A DNA stretch of 64,000 nt from positions 284,338 to 348,337 of the forward strand of contig CAWFUH010000019.1 in NCBI GenBank assembly GCA_963818855.1, given 5' to 3'. The translations under genes were made by a program, and so were the position numbers. Of the stretch, positions 55,306 through 63,987 are shown in pieces (position 1 is the first letter of the stretch; the number at the start of each line of letters is the position of its first letter). Origin of the DNA: Bog-159 sp963818855. Lineage in GTDB: Bacteria > Acidobacteriota > Terriglobia > Bryobacterales > Bryobacteraceae. The notes beneath the pieces were generated by a model. It ran no database searches. It worked only from the letters and a program-made list of their open reading frames with translations, and was not told where the DNA came from.

Positions 55306-55958
55306 TGCGGCGCGGATTTTCCATCGCGATCTGTCTGGCTGGTTTATTGGCCGCCGGAGCCGGCGCCGCCATCATCGACCGGATTGCCGTTTCGGTGGGT
55401 AGCCGCGTGATCACGGAAACCGATTTGGACCGCGAGATCCGCATCACCGCGCTGCTTAACAACGCCAAGCCCGATTTCAGCCCGGCCAACAAGCGCACCA
55501 CCGCCGAACGCATGGTCGATCAGGCGCTCATCCGCAGCGAATTGGAAACCAGCCGGTATCCGATGCCTTCCGGGGGGGAAACCGCCGCGGCGCTCGCGGA
55601 GGAGAAGGCCCGCTGGGGAAGCGATGCCGCCTACCGCCGCGCACTGGCCGATTACGGCGTGAGCGAAGAGGATTTGAAAACCCGCCTGACCTGGCAGTTG
55701 ATGCTGATCCGCTTCATCGATGCGCGCTTCCGGCCGGGCATCCAGATCAGCGAGGCGGAGATTGTAAAATATTTCGACGAACAGATGCTTCCCGCTCTCC
55801 AGCGGGCGCACCCTGGGCAGACGCAAACGCTCGACGAACACCGCTCCGCTATCGAACAAACGCTCATCAGCGAGGCGGCCGACCTGCAGGTGGAGCAGTG
55901 GCTGAAAGAGGGCCGCCGCCGTACGCACATTCAATATCACGACGAGGTTTTCCAGTGA
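55305..55958 (+). CDS. SurA-like periplasmic chaperone without parvulin domain
   Basis: A 217-residue exported protein with a signal peptide (about residues 1-21) and a SurA N-terminal-like domain: IIDRIAVSVGSRVITETDLD, ERMVDQALIRSELETSRYPM, and a C-terminal LQVEQWLKEGRR helix. No parvulin (PPIase) domain is present, so it should be a pure holdase chaperone. Its ATG overlaps the Omp85 stop (TGATG) and its stop overlaps the tamB GTG, so the three proteins are almost certainly co-translated. It probably carries unfolded outer-membrane proteins to the Omp85 protein. Confidence 0.88.
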   Translation: MRRGFSIAICLAGLLAAGAGAAIIDRIAVSVGSRVITETDLDREIRITALLNNAKPDFSPANKRTTAERMVDQALIRSELETSRYPMPSGGETAAALAEEKARWGSDAAYRRALADYGVSEEDLKTRLTWQLMLIRFIDARFRPGIQISEAEIVKYFDEQMLPALQRAHPGQTQTLDEHRSAIEQTLISEAADLQVEQWLKEGRRRTHIQYHDEVFQ

Positions 55959-58900
55959 GCCGCCGCGTGCGCGTCATTTGGATGGCCGCCGCCGGCCTGG
56001 CTGGACTGCTGCTGGTGCTGGCGCTGAGCGCGGTGCTGGTGCTGCGCAGCGATTGGTTGCGTGAGAAAATCCGCCAGCGCCTGGTAGCGGAAGTGGAGAA
56101 GGCCACCGGCGGCCGCACCGAGATCGGCGCGTTCCACTTCGACTGGAAACAAATGCGCGCCGAAGTGGACGGTTTTGTCCTACACGGCAATGAACCGCCG
56201 GATGCGCCGCCTTTATTCCGCGCTTACGCAATCGTGGTCGGTATCAAGATCGTTTCCCTGATGGAGCGTTCCGTCGACCTGCAATATCTGGATGTCCGGC
56301 AACCGCAGGTGTATCTGATCGTTTCGCCGGATGGGCGCACCAATCTACCTGCGCCCAAAGTACATCGCGCCGGCAAGAACACGATCGAAACCATTTTGGA
56401 TCTGGCCATTGGCCGCTTCGGTCTGCGGGATGGCAGCTTCGAAGTGGCGGGCAGGGGCAAAACCCCATTCGATGCGCAGGGGCGCAATCTGCGCGCACAG
56501 TTCGATTATGCCGCCGCCGGTCCGCAATATCGCGGGCAGTTGTCGATCGCGCCGGCCGCATTGCACTGGGGCGATCACCGCCCCGTGCCGCTCGAAATTA
56601 ACCTGGCGCTGGCCGCGGAAAAGAACCGGCTGCGCGTCGACTCCGGGCGCATTTCGACGGGCCAGTCGCAGGCGGAATTTTCCGGCGACATCGACAGCTT
56701 CACCGATTTCTCCGGCGCGTTTCAATACAAGGTAACCGCGTCGCTGGCCGAGGTCACCCGCACGTTCGCCTTGCGCACCCAGTTGGAGGGCCCCGTAATT
56801 CTGGCCGGGAAGGCCACCTTCCACGGTCTATCGGATTACCTGGCGCGCGGCTCGATGCATGCGGCGGGCGTGTTGTTCCATCCGGATCCACATTTTACTT
56901 TGCGCGACTTCCGCGCCGATGCCGCCGTGACCATCGATCCACGCCGCATCGCCGTGTCGGGCATGCGCCTCCAAGGTCAGGGCCTGTTGTCCCTCACGAG
57001 TCTGAAGCTGCAGCCATTCCCGGTCAGCGGAATCATTCAGACGGTCGTGCTGCGGCAGAAGAACCTGGATGCCGCCGGCATTCACCTGGATACTTTGAAC
57101 GGCTCTTTCGAAGGGAAAATGCAGATTGCCGGCCTCTCCCGCGTGCACGTGGAAGGCGCCGTTGCCGGTTTCGACGCGCGCGAATTCGTGCGCGTCTATA
57201 ACGGCCAGAGCGTGCCCTGGGATGCGGCGGCCTCCGGTCCCATGCAATTGAACGTTACGCTGGGCCATTCGGAAACGCTGCGTCTGTCGGGCCGCATGGC
57301 GATTTCGCCCACCGGCGCCGGCGCCCCCGTCCACGGCTCCATCGACGCCGCTTACGACGCTGCCGCGGACACCCTGGACCTGGCAACTTCCTGGCTGGCG
57401 CTACCCTCCACCCGCCTGGATTTCTCCGGCGTGCTCGGCCGCCAGTTGCGCGTGCGCGCAGATTCGCGCGACCTCGACGAAGTGCTGCCGGCCTTCAATG
57501 TGCAGTCCATACCCGTGAAGTTGGGCAATGGCGAAGCCAAATTCGATGGTTCGGTCTCGGGCAAGCTGGAAGATCCGGATATCGCCGGACATGCCGCCGC
57601 GACGAACCTGGTGTGGTCCGGCCGTACATTCGATTCGCTCAGCGGGGACGTCGATCTCACCGGCGCGAACCTGGCGGTGCACAACGGCACGGTGCAGCAC
57701 GGCGCGTTGCACGCCCAAGGCGCAGGGTCTTTAGGACTGCAGGATTGGCAGGTTGTGGACGCCAGTCCGGTATCGCTCGCGGGCTCCATCCGCAACGCAC
57801 CCGCCGTGGACCTGATGGCGGTGGCGGACATCCAGCAGCTTCCCGTCACGGCAACTATCAGCGCGGATGGAAATATCACGGGAACATTCGGCGCTCCGCG
57901 CATGGACGTTTCCGTCACCGCCACCAACGGGACGCTGGGCAGCGAGCCGTTCGACCGTTTCACCGGCACGCTGCATTACGCGGGCAATTCCGCCGATCTG
58001 GCTAACGGGCAGCTCGCGGCGAACGGCAAGAGGCTCACGCTGGCCGCCAATTACCAGCACCAGCCCGATGACTTCGCGAAGGGTCAACTGCGTTTCCAGG
58101 TGGATTCCAACGCCATGCCGCTGGCGGGGTTCCAACTGGTGAGCAGAGACTATCCGGGCATCGCCGGAACCGCCGAATTGCACGGAAATGGGGCCGTCGA
58201 TTTCGCGCCCGCCAAGCCCGGCCAACCCGGCTTTCATGTCGTGGCTTTGAACGGAACGCTGAACGGCCGCGGCTTGCGCATCAACGATCAGGCCCTGCGC
58301 GACGCCACCCTTACCGCTACGACTAAAGGCTCGGAACTGGCGGCGCATCTCGATTCCGCGCTGGCCGGTTCGGTTATCGAGGGCGATGGCAAATGGATAC
58401 TGGCGGACGATTACCCCGGTACCGTTGAGTTGAGTTTCAAGCGTCTCGACCTGGAGCGCTTGCGCACGTGGCTGCGCGGCCGGAAGCCTCCGGGCGGCAT
58501 AGAGATAACCGGATCGGTCGAAGGCACGCTGGCGATTGCCGGTCCGGCGCTGAAGCCGGACCTTTGGAAGGCGCAGCTACGGATCCCGTCGCTCGAAATC
58601 GGTCCGGGACCCAGCCTCGCTCCGCAGGGCAACGTCCTGGCGCTGCACAATCCTGCCCCGATCGTGGTGAACTTGGAACGCGGCGTAGTCAAGGTCGAAA
58701 GCGCCCGCCTGGTCGGCCACGCCACCGATCTGTCTCTATCGGGCACCATCGATACCCAACAGAAGATCGCCCTGGACCTGCGCGTCAACGGCAGGTTCGA
58801 TCTGGCCAGCCTCCGCGATTTCAACCGCGATGTTTACGGGGCCGGCTTCATTGAAACCGGCGTGAGCATCCGCGGCCCGCTGGCGCTGCCGCGCATCGCC

Positions 58901-60070
58901 GGCCGCCTGGAAGTGAAGGACGCTACCGTCAGCCTGGCCCAGCTTCCGGTGGTGATTTCGAATACCAAGGGCGTCATTCTGTTCGACGGCAGCCGCGCCA
59001 CCATACAGGAACTGTCCGGCGAGAGTGGCGGCGGCAAGGTCTCCCTTACCGGCTTCGCCGGCCTTGGCGACAACGCCCTGGTCTTCCACCTGCACGCTGC
59101 CGCGCACGAAATGCGCCTGCGCTATCCCGAGGATTTCAGCACCGTGGCCAACGCCTCGCTCACCCTCACGGGCGCCAGCGACAGCAGCACGCTTAGCGGC
59201 CACATCACGGTTCTGCGCACCGGCTTCAATCCACATTCCGATTTCAGTTCCATTCTGGCCAAGTCTGCCGAGCCCGTCGAAATACCGTCCGCGCAAACCG
59301 GCCTGCTGGCCAACATGCGCTTCGACGTGGAGATCGACACGGCGCCGGACATCACCGTGCAGAGTTCGCTCGCGCAAGGCCTGCAGATGGAAGCCAGCCT
59401 GCGCCTGCGCGGCACCGGTTCGAACCCGTCGCTGCTCGGCCGCATCAATGTCACCGGCGGCCAGATCGTTTTCTTCGGCACGCCCTTCACCGTAAACCAG
59501 GGATCCGTCGCCTTCTACAATCCCGTCAAGATCGAGCCGGTGCTCAATGTCGACCTGGATACCAAGGCGCGCGGCATCGACGTGATTCTGAACATTGCCG
59601 GGCCTATCAATAAGCTCAGCCTCACGCCGCGCTCGGACCCGCCCATGCCGTTTTCCGATATTGTGGCGCTGCTGGCCACCGGTGTTTCGCCCACCTCCGA
59701 CTACGCCACCCTGATGTCCGGGCCCGCCGCGCCGCAAAACTTGCAGCAACTGGGCGCGTCGGCGCTGCTCGGCCAGGCCATCGCCAGCCCCGTGACGGGC
59801 CGCCTGCAGCGCTTCTTCGGCGTCACGCGCCTGAAAATCGATCCCACGCTCACCGGACTGACCGGCGTGGAGAACAGCCCGCAAGCGCGGCTCACCGTCG
59901 AGCAGCAGGTGACGCCGGATATTACGTTCACTTACATTACGGATGTGACCAGCACCAATCCGCTGGTGATTCAGGTGGAGTGGGCGTTCAGCAAAAAGTG
60001 GTCGGCGGTGGCGCTTCGGGACGAGAACGGGCTGGTGGGCCTCAACTTCGTCTACAAGCGCCGCTTTTAG
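55955..60070 (+). CDS. tamB: TamB-like translocation and assembly module protein
   Basis: A 1371-residue TamB-family (AsmA/DUF490) protein. It has one N-terminal membrane anchor (WMAAAGLAGLLLVLALSAVL), then a long stretch of beta-rich repeats forming the AsmA-like periplasmic groove, and the C-terminal DUF490 domain (about 960-1371), with RINVTGGQIVFFGTPFTVNQ and GVTRLKIDPTLTG. It ends in LNFVYKRRF. TamB spans the periplasm, works with an Omp85 partner, and has been linked to lipid transport and to autotransporter assembly. Its GTG start overlaps the chaperone's TGA. Longer than E. coli TamB (about 1259). Confidence 0.92.
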   Translation: MSRRVRVIWMAAAGLAGLLLVLALSAVLVLRSDWLREKIRQRLVAEVEKATGGRTEIGAFHFDWKQMRAEVDGFVLHGNEPPDAPPLFRAYAIVVGIKIVSLMERSVDLQYLDVRQPQVYLIVSPDGRTNLPAPKVHRAGKNTIETILDLAIGRFGLRDGSFEVAGRGKTPFDAQGRNLRAQFDYAAAGPQYRGQLSIAPAALHWGDHRPVPLEINLALAAEKNRLRVDSGRISTGQSQAEFSGDIDSFTDFSGAFQYKVTASLAEVTRTFALRTQLEGPVILAGKATFHGLSDYLARGSMHAAGVLFHPDPHFTLRDFRADAAVTIDPRRIAVSGMRLQGQGLLSLTSLKLQPFPVSGIIQTVVLRQKNLDAAGIHLDTLNGSFEGKMQIAGLSRVHVEGAVAGFDAREFVRVYNGQSVPWDAAASGPMQLNVTLGHSETLRLSGRMAISPTGAGAPVHGSIDAAYDAAADTLDLATSWLALPSTRLDFSGVLGRQLRVRADSRDLDEVLPAFNVQSIPVKLGNGEAKFDGSVSGKLEDPDIAGHAAATNLVWSGRTFDSLSGDVDLTGANLAVHNGTVQHGALHAQGAGSLGLQDWQVVDASPVSLAGSIRNAPAVDLMAVADIQQLPVTATISADGNITGTFGAPRMDVSVTATNGTLGSEPFDRFTGTLHYAGNSADLANGQLAANGKRLTLAANYQHQPDDFAKGQLRFQVDSNAMPLAGFQLVSRDYPGIAGTAELHGNGAVDFAPAKPGQPGFHVVALNGTLNGRGLRINDQALRDATLTATTKGSELAAHLDSALAGSVIEGDGKWILADDYPGTVELSFKRLDLERLRTWLRGRKPPGGIEITGSVEGTLAIAGPALKPDLWKAQLRIPSLEIGPGPSLAPQGNVLALHNPAPIVVNLERGVVKVESARLVGHATDLSLSGTIDTQQKIALDLRVNGRFDLASLRDFNRDVYGAGFIETGVSIRGPLALPRIAGRLEVKDATVSLAQLPVVISNTKGVILFDGSRATIQELSGESGGGKVSLTGFAGLGDNALVFHLHAAAHEMRLRYPEDFSTVANASLTLTGASDSSTLSGHITVLRTGFNPHSDFSSILAKSAEPVEIPSAQTGLLANMRFDVEIDTAPDITVQSSLAQGLQMEASLRLRGTGSNPSLLGRINVTGGQIVFFGTPFTVNQGSVAFYNPVKIEPVLNVDLDTKARGIDVILNIAGPINKLSLTPRSDPPMPFSDIVALLATGVSPTSDYATLMSGPAAPQNLQQLGASALLGQAIASPVTGRLQRFFGVTRLKIDPTLTGLTGVENSPQARLTVEQQVTPDITFTYITDVTSTNPLVIQVEWAFSKKWSAVALRDENGLVGLNFVYKRRF

Positions 60071-60095
60071 TGTTTGGAGCGTGGGGCAAGAGTCC

Positions 60096-60141
60096 GGTGC
60101 GGGTCCTGGAGGACCCGCGCAGACCTGGAGGTCTGCCCCAC
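60096..60141. repeat. REP-like element, family B
   Basis: GGGTCCTGGAGGACCC and GCAGACCTGGAGGTCTGC, ending CCCCAC; 46 bases identical to 50680-50725. It sits between the tamB stop and the convergent unknown gene and may end transcription from both sides. Confidence 0.88.
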
Positions 60142-60145
60142 AACT

Positions 60146-60721
60146 CTAGGTCAACTGATCCATCAATCCAGCCAGGTAATCCCCATCCACCAACCCCGAT
60201 TTATACGTCCGAGCGTCGAAGTACCGCCACAAATTGCGCGCCTTTTCCATCGTATAAAACAATAATTGCTCTTCAATCAAGTCTCTTTCGAGTAATTGCT
60301 GATTGAAACTGCGGATCTCGCCGAACATAATATAAGGCACCCGGAAATCCTCGGTGGAGACCAGCTCCGGTGTGGCTTCGAATTCGATTTGCAGAATACG
60401 CCCGCGGGCATTGATCTGGAACAGGTTCAAGCCCGAATCCTGAAAGGTGTCCAGCGCATACTCCTTCGGCGAGAATTCCAGTGCAAATTCCGAAAGCATT
60501 TGGTTCAATTCACGCACAAAAGCGTCGCATATTCCGTGTAATTCAAGCGCGGCCTGCCGGCGCAGCAAACCAATCTCGTGCGCCCTGCGCAGGTGAATAT
60601 CGTCCGCGTGCGCCAGCGCGTCCAGGTTCTTAGCCAGCTTCCGGAACCGCTCGCTGCCCGTGCGCGACGCGCCGCCGCTCGACCCTCGGAATCCCCACTT
60701 CCCTTTCACAGCTACCAGCAT
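60146..60721 (-). CDS. Protein of unknown function, cytosolic
   Basis: A 191-residue protein without recognisable family motifs. The first part is rich in Arg/Ser/Gly; the middle is helical (RRAHEIGLLRRQAALELHGI, CDAFVRELNQMLSEFALEF); then a beta-rich section (LNLFQINARGRILQIEFEAT) and a C-terminal helix (ERDLIEEQLLFYTMEKARNL). No membrane or signal segment. The start could be a TTG at 60745 or a GTG further in; no Shine-Dalgarno decides it. It is likely in one transcript with the HTH gene upstream (gap about 30 bases), so it may be part of the same regulatory unit. Confidence 0.6.
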   Translation of the reverse strand: MLVAVKGKWGFRGSSGGASRTGSERFRKLAKNLDALAHADDIHLRRAHEIGLLRRQAALELHGICDAFVRELNQMLSEFALEFSPKEYALDTFQDSGLNLFQINARGRILQIEFEATPELVSTEDFRVPYIMFGEIRSFNQQLLERDLIEEQLLFYTMEKARNLWRYFDARTYKSGLVDGDYLAGLMDQLT

Positions 60722-60751
60722 AAGCGGGTGCCCGGCGGATATCAACGCGGG

Positions 60752-61390
60752 TCACAACTTGCGCACCAACAGGCTTACCCGCCCTTGAATCAAATCGAGT
60801 GCGCCGCGGTCCGGAAGACGCACCGCGTGCCACTCGCCATCGTGCCGCGGCCACAAGTAAAATGCCCCGTTGACGCGCCGTATCATTCCAATGGCGCCTG
60901 CTCCGACCAGGTCCACCGCGAAGTAGCCTTCCTCGTCGGGGTTCTGCCGGACAACCGCGGATCGGTCAAGCAATACCACCCCGTCGCTCCAGACCGGGCC
61001 GCGCAAGGGGCCTGGCGCGATCCGGGCGGCCACCGGCGACTCCAGCCGATCCACCTCCGCCGAGGGGAACGGATAATGCTCTCGTCCGATGGCCCGCGGG
61101 TAGGGATATTCCCTCCCTATCCAGCCATCCAGCAGCCTCACTGACCGGAAATCTCCGATGATCCGGTCGGCTTCCGGTGCTGTCATCAGGTCTTCCAGAC
61201 TGATGTGCAAACGGTCCATGATCAGATCGGCGGTATCCATCGAGAGAAGCCGTACCCCCTTCAGAATGTTGTGAATGTGCGGCTGTGAGATCCTCGTAAG
61301 CCGCGCTAGCGCACGCTCGCTAATCTCCCCGTTGCGTACCCGCCCCTGCACGTGCGCCACCAGCAGTTTCTGGAGATGTCGGAAATCCAT
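60752..61390 (-). CDS. XRE/Cro-like helix-turn-helix regulator with C-terminal sensor-like domain
   Basis: A 212-residue protein. Residues about 20-66 form a lambda-repressor-like HTH (ISERALARLTRISQPHIHNI, then LLSMDTADLIMDRLHISLED). The C-terminal half (about 110-205) resembles an S24/LexA-like beta domain (SDGVVLLDRSAVVRQNPDEE, then FAVDLVGAGAIGMIRRVNGA), but the catalytic Ser/Lys pair of self-cleaving repressors is not evident. It is divergent from the zinc-finger/sigma4-like gene across a 276-base AT-rich region with palindromes that could be its operators. It may autoregulate. Confidence 0.72.
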   Translation of the reverse strand: MDFRHLQKLLVAHVQGRVRNGEISERALARLTRISQPHIHNILKGVRLLSMDTADLIMDRLHISLEDLMTAPEADRIIGDFRSVRLLDGWIGREYPYPRAIGREHYPFPSAEVDRLESPVAARIAPGPLRGPVWSDGVVLLDRSAVVRQNPDEEGYFAVDLVGAGAIGMIRRVNGAFYLWPRHDGEWHAVRLPDRGALDLIQGRVSLLVRKL

Positions 61391-61438
61391 ACGGCCGACG
61401 CTACCCTATTTCTCCCAGATATAGACCCGACTAGAAAT

Positions 61439-61486
61439 CGGAATATTCCGTACTGTGCCGTATATTACGGCGATTATATTCCGTAC
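61439..61486. promoter_or_regulatory. Palindromic intergenic region, possible operator cluster
   Basis: CGGAATATTCCG (61439-61450) and GCCGTATATTACGGC (61457-61471) are inverted repeats. TTCCGTAC occurs at 61446 and again at 61479, 33 bases (three helical turns) apart. The region is AT-rich against a GC-rich background and lies between the HTH gene and the divergent zinc-finger gene. The 180 bases from 61487 to the next start hold no gene I can support. Confidence 0.55.
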
Positions 61487-61666
61487 TACCCTTAGTTCAA
61501 TAACCTAAGATATCAGAATAATATGCATGCGAGTATCGGGAAACTCCTATGCGTTTTGGGAAATAAATTGGCGAATTTAGCTTGACGAATTTCGTTCGGG
61601 GGATAAATTTGATACCAGTTGCGGCGCCCCAGGGAGGATGCCGGGGTCGCCAAGAGGAGAAAGCCG

Positions 61667-62248
61667 ATGAACTGGGATCGTTCAGAAACACTTGCGCTCG
61701 CGAAGACGACTTGCACGCATTGCCATGGTTACGGATTGCGTCCCGGCCGTAATGGACGGGATGTCCCTTGCAATTGCGTTTTTCGGGCAATATTTCGCAC
61801 CTGCTACGCGCGCTTTCGCGACTGCGCCAGCAAGGACAGACACCTGAGCCGCGTGCAGCTCGAGCTGTGCAACGGCAAGGACAATCGCATAACGTATGGC
61901 CGCAAGGCAGAGGAGTACATTGCAGACTTCTGCCTGGTCAGCCGTAACGCACTGGACCCCTTAGAATATGATATCTTTCGCTTCCATTACCTGTTAGGAG
62001 CGGATTGGAAGCTTTGTTGTTGGCGACTGCAGCTCGATCGGGGAACGTTTTTTCATTTAATCTACAAGATCGAGCAGAAATTAGGCCAGGTTTTCCGGGA
62101 ACTGGAGCCCCACAGTCTCTTTCCATTGGATGAGTATTTTGGCGGCACCATGCGCAACGACCGCGCTTCTCCGGCGGTGGCCCTGGTCCCCAAAATTCCG
62201 CCTGCCCGGGTGCTGCGCCCGCCCGTAGCGGGACTCTCGGCCGCCTGA
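61667..62248 (+). CDS. DnaJ-type zinc-finger plus sigma region 4-like protein, unknown function
   Basis: A 193-residue protein. Near the N-terminus CTHCHGYGLRPGRNGRDVPC followed by NC (Cys16, 19, 35, 37) matches half of a DnaJ central-domain zinc finger. Residues about 85-150 (LDPLEYDIFRFHYLLGADWK, LCCWRLQLDRGTFFHLIYKI) look like a sigma-factor region 4-type helix-turn-helix. The combination suggests a small regulator that binds zinc and DNA or RNA polymerase. I cannot name a family. A GAGGAG site nine bases before the ATG fixes the start 48 bases into the frame. It is divergent from the HTH regulator gene and probably controlled by it. Confidence 0.65.
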   Translation: MNWDRSETLALAKTTCTHCHGYGLRPGRNGRDVPCNCVFRAIFRTCYARFRDCASKDRHLSRVQLELCNGKDNRITYGRKAEEYIADFCLVSRNALDPLEYDIFRFHYLLGADWKLCCWRLQLDRGTFFHLIYKIEQKLGQVFRELEPHSLFPLDEYFGGTMRNDRASPAVALVPKIPPARVLRPPVAGLSAA

Positions 62249-62327
62249 CTGTTGGGCAGGTACCGGTGGTACGGGCGTCGCACTGTCACGCGACGCCCGC
62301 CACCAAATCGGTTACACTAGGGATGGC

Positions 62328-63086
62328 ATGACGGGTCAAAGGTACTCCGTCCACGAACGCCAGGAAGCCGACGTCTCCATGTGGCAGGAACTTCTGGTCG
62401 GCCTCGAACTGGTTCAGTTACGCTTGACGTCCATCTTCTATGGTTTAGGCGTGCCACACGGACACGGCGAAGCGGTCATACTGATTCCGGGCTTCCTGGG
62501 CACCGACTCCTACCTCGGAGAAATGTTCTCCTGGTTGCGCACCGTCGGTTACCGCTCCTATTTCTCCGGCATCGGCTGGAATGCAGAGTGTCCTAACCTG
62601 CTTATTCGCAAACGTTTAAATGATACAGTGAAGCGTGCTTTCAACGCCACCGGCCAGCGTGTGCACCTGGTGGGACACAGCCTCGGCGGCCTCATCGCGC
62701 GCTCGGTGGCCGCGCAGCGTCCCGATCAGATTGCTTCCGTCACTACCCTTGGCTCGCCATTCCGTGGACCGGTCGCGCACGCCAACGTCCTGCGCGCCAC
62801 CGATGCCATCCGCAATCGCATCCTGCGCGAGCATGCCGGCCATATTCTGCCCGGCTGCTACACGGAGGCCTGCACCTGCGAGTTCGTTTCGTCCCTCAAG
62901 GACGAATTCCCCGACGATGTCGCGCAAACCGCCATCTACACCAAAAGCGACGGCATCGTGGATTGGCGTTTCTGCGTTACCGGCGATCCGCAAATCGATT
63001 GCGAAGTTGCCGGCACGCACATCGGACTGGTCTTCAATCCGGCGGTCTATCGCCTTATGGCCGGCCGCTTGGCGCGACCCGTCTGA
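62328..63086 (+). CDS. Alpha/beta hydrolase (lipase/PGAP1-like)
   Basis: A 252-residue hydrolase. The oxyanion/HG region is VILIPGFLGT, the nucleophile elbow is GHSLGG with Ser118, a likely Asp lies in TKSDGIVDW (about 208) and the His in GTHIGLVF (about 231). LGSPFRGPVAHA is the usual cap-related block. It resembles triacylglycerol lipase/PGAP1-like esterases. No signal peptide is seen. TACACT ends nine bases before the ATG and no good Shine-Dalgarno is present. Substrate unknown. Confidence 0.88.
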   Translation: MTGQRYSVHERQEADVSMWQELLVGLELVQLRLTSIFYGLGVPHGHGEAVILIPGFLGTDSYLGEMFSWLRTVGYRSYFSGIGWNAECPNLLIRKRLNDTVKRAFNATGQRVHLVGHSLGGLIARSVAAQRPDQIASVTTLGSPFRGPVAHANVLRATDAIRNRILREHAGHILPGCYTEACTCEFVSSLKDEFPDDVAQTAIYTKSDGIVDWRFCVTGDPQIDCEVAGTHIGLVFNPAVYRLMAGRLARPV

Positions 63087-63099
63087 TCGTCCGGCGCCA

Positions 63100-63918
63100 T
63101 CACTCCAGGAATCGTCCCAACACTTCCAGGTACTCCGCGGGTCTGGTGAACGCAGGCGCATGCCCCGCGCCGTGGAACGTATATACAGGAGCCTGCGGAT
63201 AAGTATCGCGCAGCGCCTTCCGCCGGGCCGCATTGAAAATATCGTTATCGGACTCTATGACGAACACCTTCCCCGGCCAGGCCGCCAGGTCGTCCGGCCG
63301 GAATCGGTAGCGCAAATGATAGTCGTACTGAATTCGCAGGTTCGCCATCACATCCGCCTTCCCCAGGCGCTTGGCGAATAGCTCTTTCGTGTAGTTCCGC
63401 CAGAACTCCACCTCGCCGGCGGGCGCGCCCAGCAGTTTCAAAATGCTCTTGGCCAGCAAGTTGCGCAGCGCCGGCCACGGCACGGCCGCCAGGATGGCAT
63501 TCGCAATCTTCCGGCCGCGCGCCAGGTGCGCCAGCGGTACACCCGTATTCGACAGAATCAGCCGCTCGATCCTCTCCGGATGCCGCCGGATCTGGCACTG
63601 TGCCACGGCGCCTCCAAAAGATGCGCCCAGCACCGATACATGCTCCATGCGCTCGGTATCCAGAATCGCCGCGATGCCATCCGCCAGGTCGTCCAAAGTC
63701 CGTGCGCGCGGATAAGCCGGATATAGGATGTGAAAGCGCGGCGCAAACGCCGCCACCAGGTCGAAGCCCATGTCGTTTACCAGTTCGCCGCCGGGAAGCA
63801 TCAGCAACGTCCGGTCACCCTCGCCGCAAACTCTGTAGGTCCATTCCACACCGGCCACGGTCAGGGACCGGTTGGGATATTTCGCGCGAAAGGCGCGCAA
63901 TCGTTCTTCCGGGTTCAT
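63100..63918 (-). CDS. Alpha/beta hydrolase (fold 6 type)
   Basis: A 272-residue hydrolase. LLMLPGGELVNDMG is the oxyanion region, VSVLGASFGGAVAQ has the nucleophile Ser100, FVIESDNDIF the acid and YTFHGAGHAPAFT the base, in the normal order. The cap region (about 125-185) is basic and helical. No signal peptide is present. It converges on the other hydrolase, 13 bases apart, but the two differ strongly in sequence, so this is not a recent duplication. Substrate unknown. Confidence 0.92.
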   Translation of the reverse strand: MNPEERLRAFRAKYPNRSLTVAGVEWTYRVCGEGDRTLLMLPGGELVNDMGFDLVAAFAPRFHILYPAYPRARTLDDLADGIAAILDTERMEHVSVLGASFGGAVAQCQIRRHPERIERLILSNTGVPLAHLARGRKIANAILAAVPWPALRNLLAKSILKLLGAPAGEVEFWRNYTKELFAKRLGKADVMANLRIQYDYHLRYRFRPDDLAAWPGKVFVIESDNDIFNAARRKALRDTYPQAPVYTFHGAGHAPAFTRPAEYLEVLGRFLE

Positions 63919-63987
63919 GTTCTGTACCGAACATTGTAAACGCGAAGCTGATCGAAGCCGATGGCATACCGTGCCATAATCTGGCTT

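Noticed and set aside
58736..59884. 382-residue minus-strand frame
   Set aside because: Shadow of tamB.
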